This document shows, piece after piece, positions 62,050 through 64,000 of a stretch of 64,000 bases of DNA. The translations under genes were made by a program, and so were the position numbers. How positions within the stretch are numbered: position 1 is the stretch's first letter; the number at the start of each line of letters is the position of its first letter. The notes below the pieces were generated by a model. It was not told the DNA's origin. It made no database searches and saw nothing but the letters and a program-made list of their open reading frames with translations. This DNA comes from Erythrocercus mccallii (taxonomy: Eukaryota; Chordata; Aves; Passeriformes; Dicruridae): positions 1-64,000 of the forward strand of contig VZRG01001559.1 of assembly GCA_013397435.1 (NCBI GenBank). The letters are read 5' to 3'.

Positions 62050-64000
62050 ATTTTTTGGCTCTGCCCTTGGAGGGAATGGACCCAAAAAAGTACAAACCAT
62101 TGGCCTGCCTTGTCAGTGAGTTGTGTGCCCAACACTGTTCACAAGACTGGATTTACCCTCTGTTTTTATCACCAACAACCAAGCCACCTCAGCCTGAGCT
62201 CCACAGCCTTGACATGGTGACATTGAGGTTTTCCATTCTGCATGGGCTGGACAAGGCTGATCTTTGCAGGCATAGAGAGACCTTCCAAGCCTGGAAAGCT
62301 GGTTTGGAGGTGAGGGAGGAAAACATATATATTTCTGACAAATCAGGATAATGAGGATCTTTCATGTTGTGCTGTATTTTGGACTAGTAACCCCACTGGT
62401 CCAGTTTCATCCCTGATCAGAGAGGAACTTTTTCTCTGCTGAGGTGTTGTTACGCACACATGCATACCATACTAGAGCAGAAATTGTTACCTTTTGGGGT
62501 TTTTTTTCAGGCTCTGGTGCTTCTGACAGCCCGAGGCTGGCACGCAGGTGCAAGAGTTGACTGACTGTCATTGGTATGTCACACAAACAGTGCTTTGACC
62601 TGCTCCTTCCCACTCCCCAACCCACCCACATACACTGCTTTGCTCCTCAAAGGAGCAAATCAGTAGAGATGAAGCTGTTGTGGAATACACCTGCCCTCTG
62701 TTTGCAGCCCTGCTCGATTACACGGCTTTAACTTGGCAATATAGATTAGTTATGCTATAATATAAATACATTTCTCTCCTCTACCCACAGCTCTGGATCA
62801 ATCAGCAGCATGGAACAGCAAGAGGGAAATTAAGTAGTAACATGAGGGTAAAAAATGTTGTAATGAGCCAACTAAACACCATTAGAACATGCTGTCCTGC
62901 TCAGTGGGCGTACAGCTGCACTGGGCCATGACCAAATCTATTAATAGGCCCTGCAGAGCTCTTTGTAGTTCTAAGAGCAATGCTCCTCAAACGTTGAGCC
63001 TTGAGTTCCCTCTCTGTAACTTCAATAACCCCCTTGTGGTGTGTAGTTACAGTAGCTGACTCTTCAGCAGAGATGAAAAGTCTGACTCTGGTCTCTTCAG
63101 ACTAGAGGCAGAAATCCTGGTCTTCATTTTTTGCCCAGACTAGAAGGGGGAATTAATACTGGGACCACAAAGTTAGCTCTAACGTGGACAGGAGATTGCC
63201 TATAGAGTATCTGAGTTGTTCTAGGCTTGATGGCCAACAAGAGGAGTAAAGATTGGGGTGGAAAGCACATAGTTTGGTTTGTTGTTGCTGTGGAAAGGAC
63301 CTGTTGCATCCCAGGACCAGGGTACTGGGCTGTCCCATGCCTGCAGCATCCTACACCCTGTGGCCCACTACACTTGCCACGTCACGCCACTAACCGGCTG
63401 GCATTTTAGGATCGTGTACCTCCTGCCAAGAAGCATGCACACCTACAGAAGAAACCCCTTAGTCTCTGTCTGTAACTTCACAGAAACAAACAGAGACTTC
63501 CAGCCTACAAGTTATTTCATTTTAGAGACATTTAAAGTTAAGGAAAATTATTTCTACCTCACACCCAAAAGACACGGGATGGGGGACCAGTGCAGATCAG
63601 ATGTTTAGCAGGCTTAGAGAGGGTAACTCCATGTATTAAAGTACTGGGGAGCCATTACTCCATGAAAATATCTGTACACCCTTGGGCTGCTCCAGTCTCT
63701 TTCTCCTACTATAGACTTGTTTGTGGCTGGAGCCAAAAGCCAGTGCTTCAGCTCTATGATTAATTCTCGTCTTCCCCATGACTGAGGAAGGGACTTGAGG
63801 TCCCTGGAGACAGTGGATGCTTTCTGCAGGACATGACCCCAAAGAATTGGAGTCTGGTGAATGTCTGGAGTGCTGTCTGACACTCAGGGGTGAAATCGTG
63901 CTTGGTGGGAAAGAGCAGCATCAATGCAGGAGAGAAATGCTCGAGGGAGAGGGTGTACCCAGAGAATACTGGAGGAAGCATGTGTGAGGCAGCAGCTGAG
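62050..64000. other. non-coding DNA, nothing recognised as a gene
   Basis: No supported exon. An AT-rich stretch at 62690-62970 contains an acceptor-like tract ending 'ctctacccacag' and several TAAT-type cores; it could be a conserved non-coding element but cannot be judged alone. The last kilobase is mixed unique sequence. Confidence 0.45.

Noticed and set aside
1..64000. CRISPR arrays, bacterial operons, tRNA/rRNA genes or phage modules
   Set aside because: No regularly spaced direct repeats, no tRNA-like arms and no bacterial gene families were seen; composition and repeats are those of a bird nuclear genome.

Overview
The window looks like bird nuclear DNA, most likely from a songbird. 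The evidence is repeat content: several CR1 LINE pieces that end in the CR1 3' tail (variants of ATTCTATGATTCT), and two solo LTRs whose sequences I recognise from memory as widespread in passerine genomes. No species can be named. I see no bacterial, plasmid or phage feature, and no intact protein-coding gene, tRNA, rRNA or CRISPR array. Many of the longest open frames start at GTG or overlap other open frames on both strands, so they are not evidence of genes in a vertebrate. The window is best read as an intergenic region or the inside of a very large intron.

Layout. 1-10.6 kb is unique non-coding DNA with one short CR1 tail (about 5.96 kb) and what may be one arm of an old palindromic amniote repeat (about 7.16 kb). 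10,608-11,318 is a complete solo LTR flanked by a perfect 5-bp target duplication. 11.3-20.4 kb is non-coding, with a GC-rich, stop-poor block at 14.75-15.62 kb, a degraded tandem duplication at 15.67 kb and a CR1 tail at 16.2 kb. A frameshifted C2H2 zinc-finger remnant lies at about 20.44-20.54 kb. A two-part CpG-rich interval at 26.05-27.42 kb, with a TATA box at 27,037, is the best promoter or enhancer candidate. A 74-bp CCCTCT microsatellite lies at 30.4 kb.

36.2-38.17 kb is the longest LINE: a CR1 ORF2 copy with endonuclease and reverse-transcriptase remnants, a large internal deletion and many disruptions. A second complete LTR, on the minus strand, lies at 48.49-49.08 kb. An older CR1-like ORF2 piece is at 54.75 kb. 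Two CR1 copies lie divergently at 57.67-59.34 kb, and a CR1 tail preceded by a perfect hairpin lies at 61.94-62.05 kb.

Nothing in the window amounts to a new multi-gene system. The items most worth testing are the CpG/TATA interval, the zinc-finger remnant, the precise LTR insertion and the unusually open GC-rich block.
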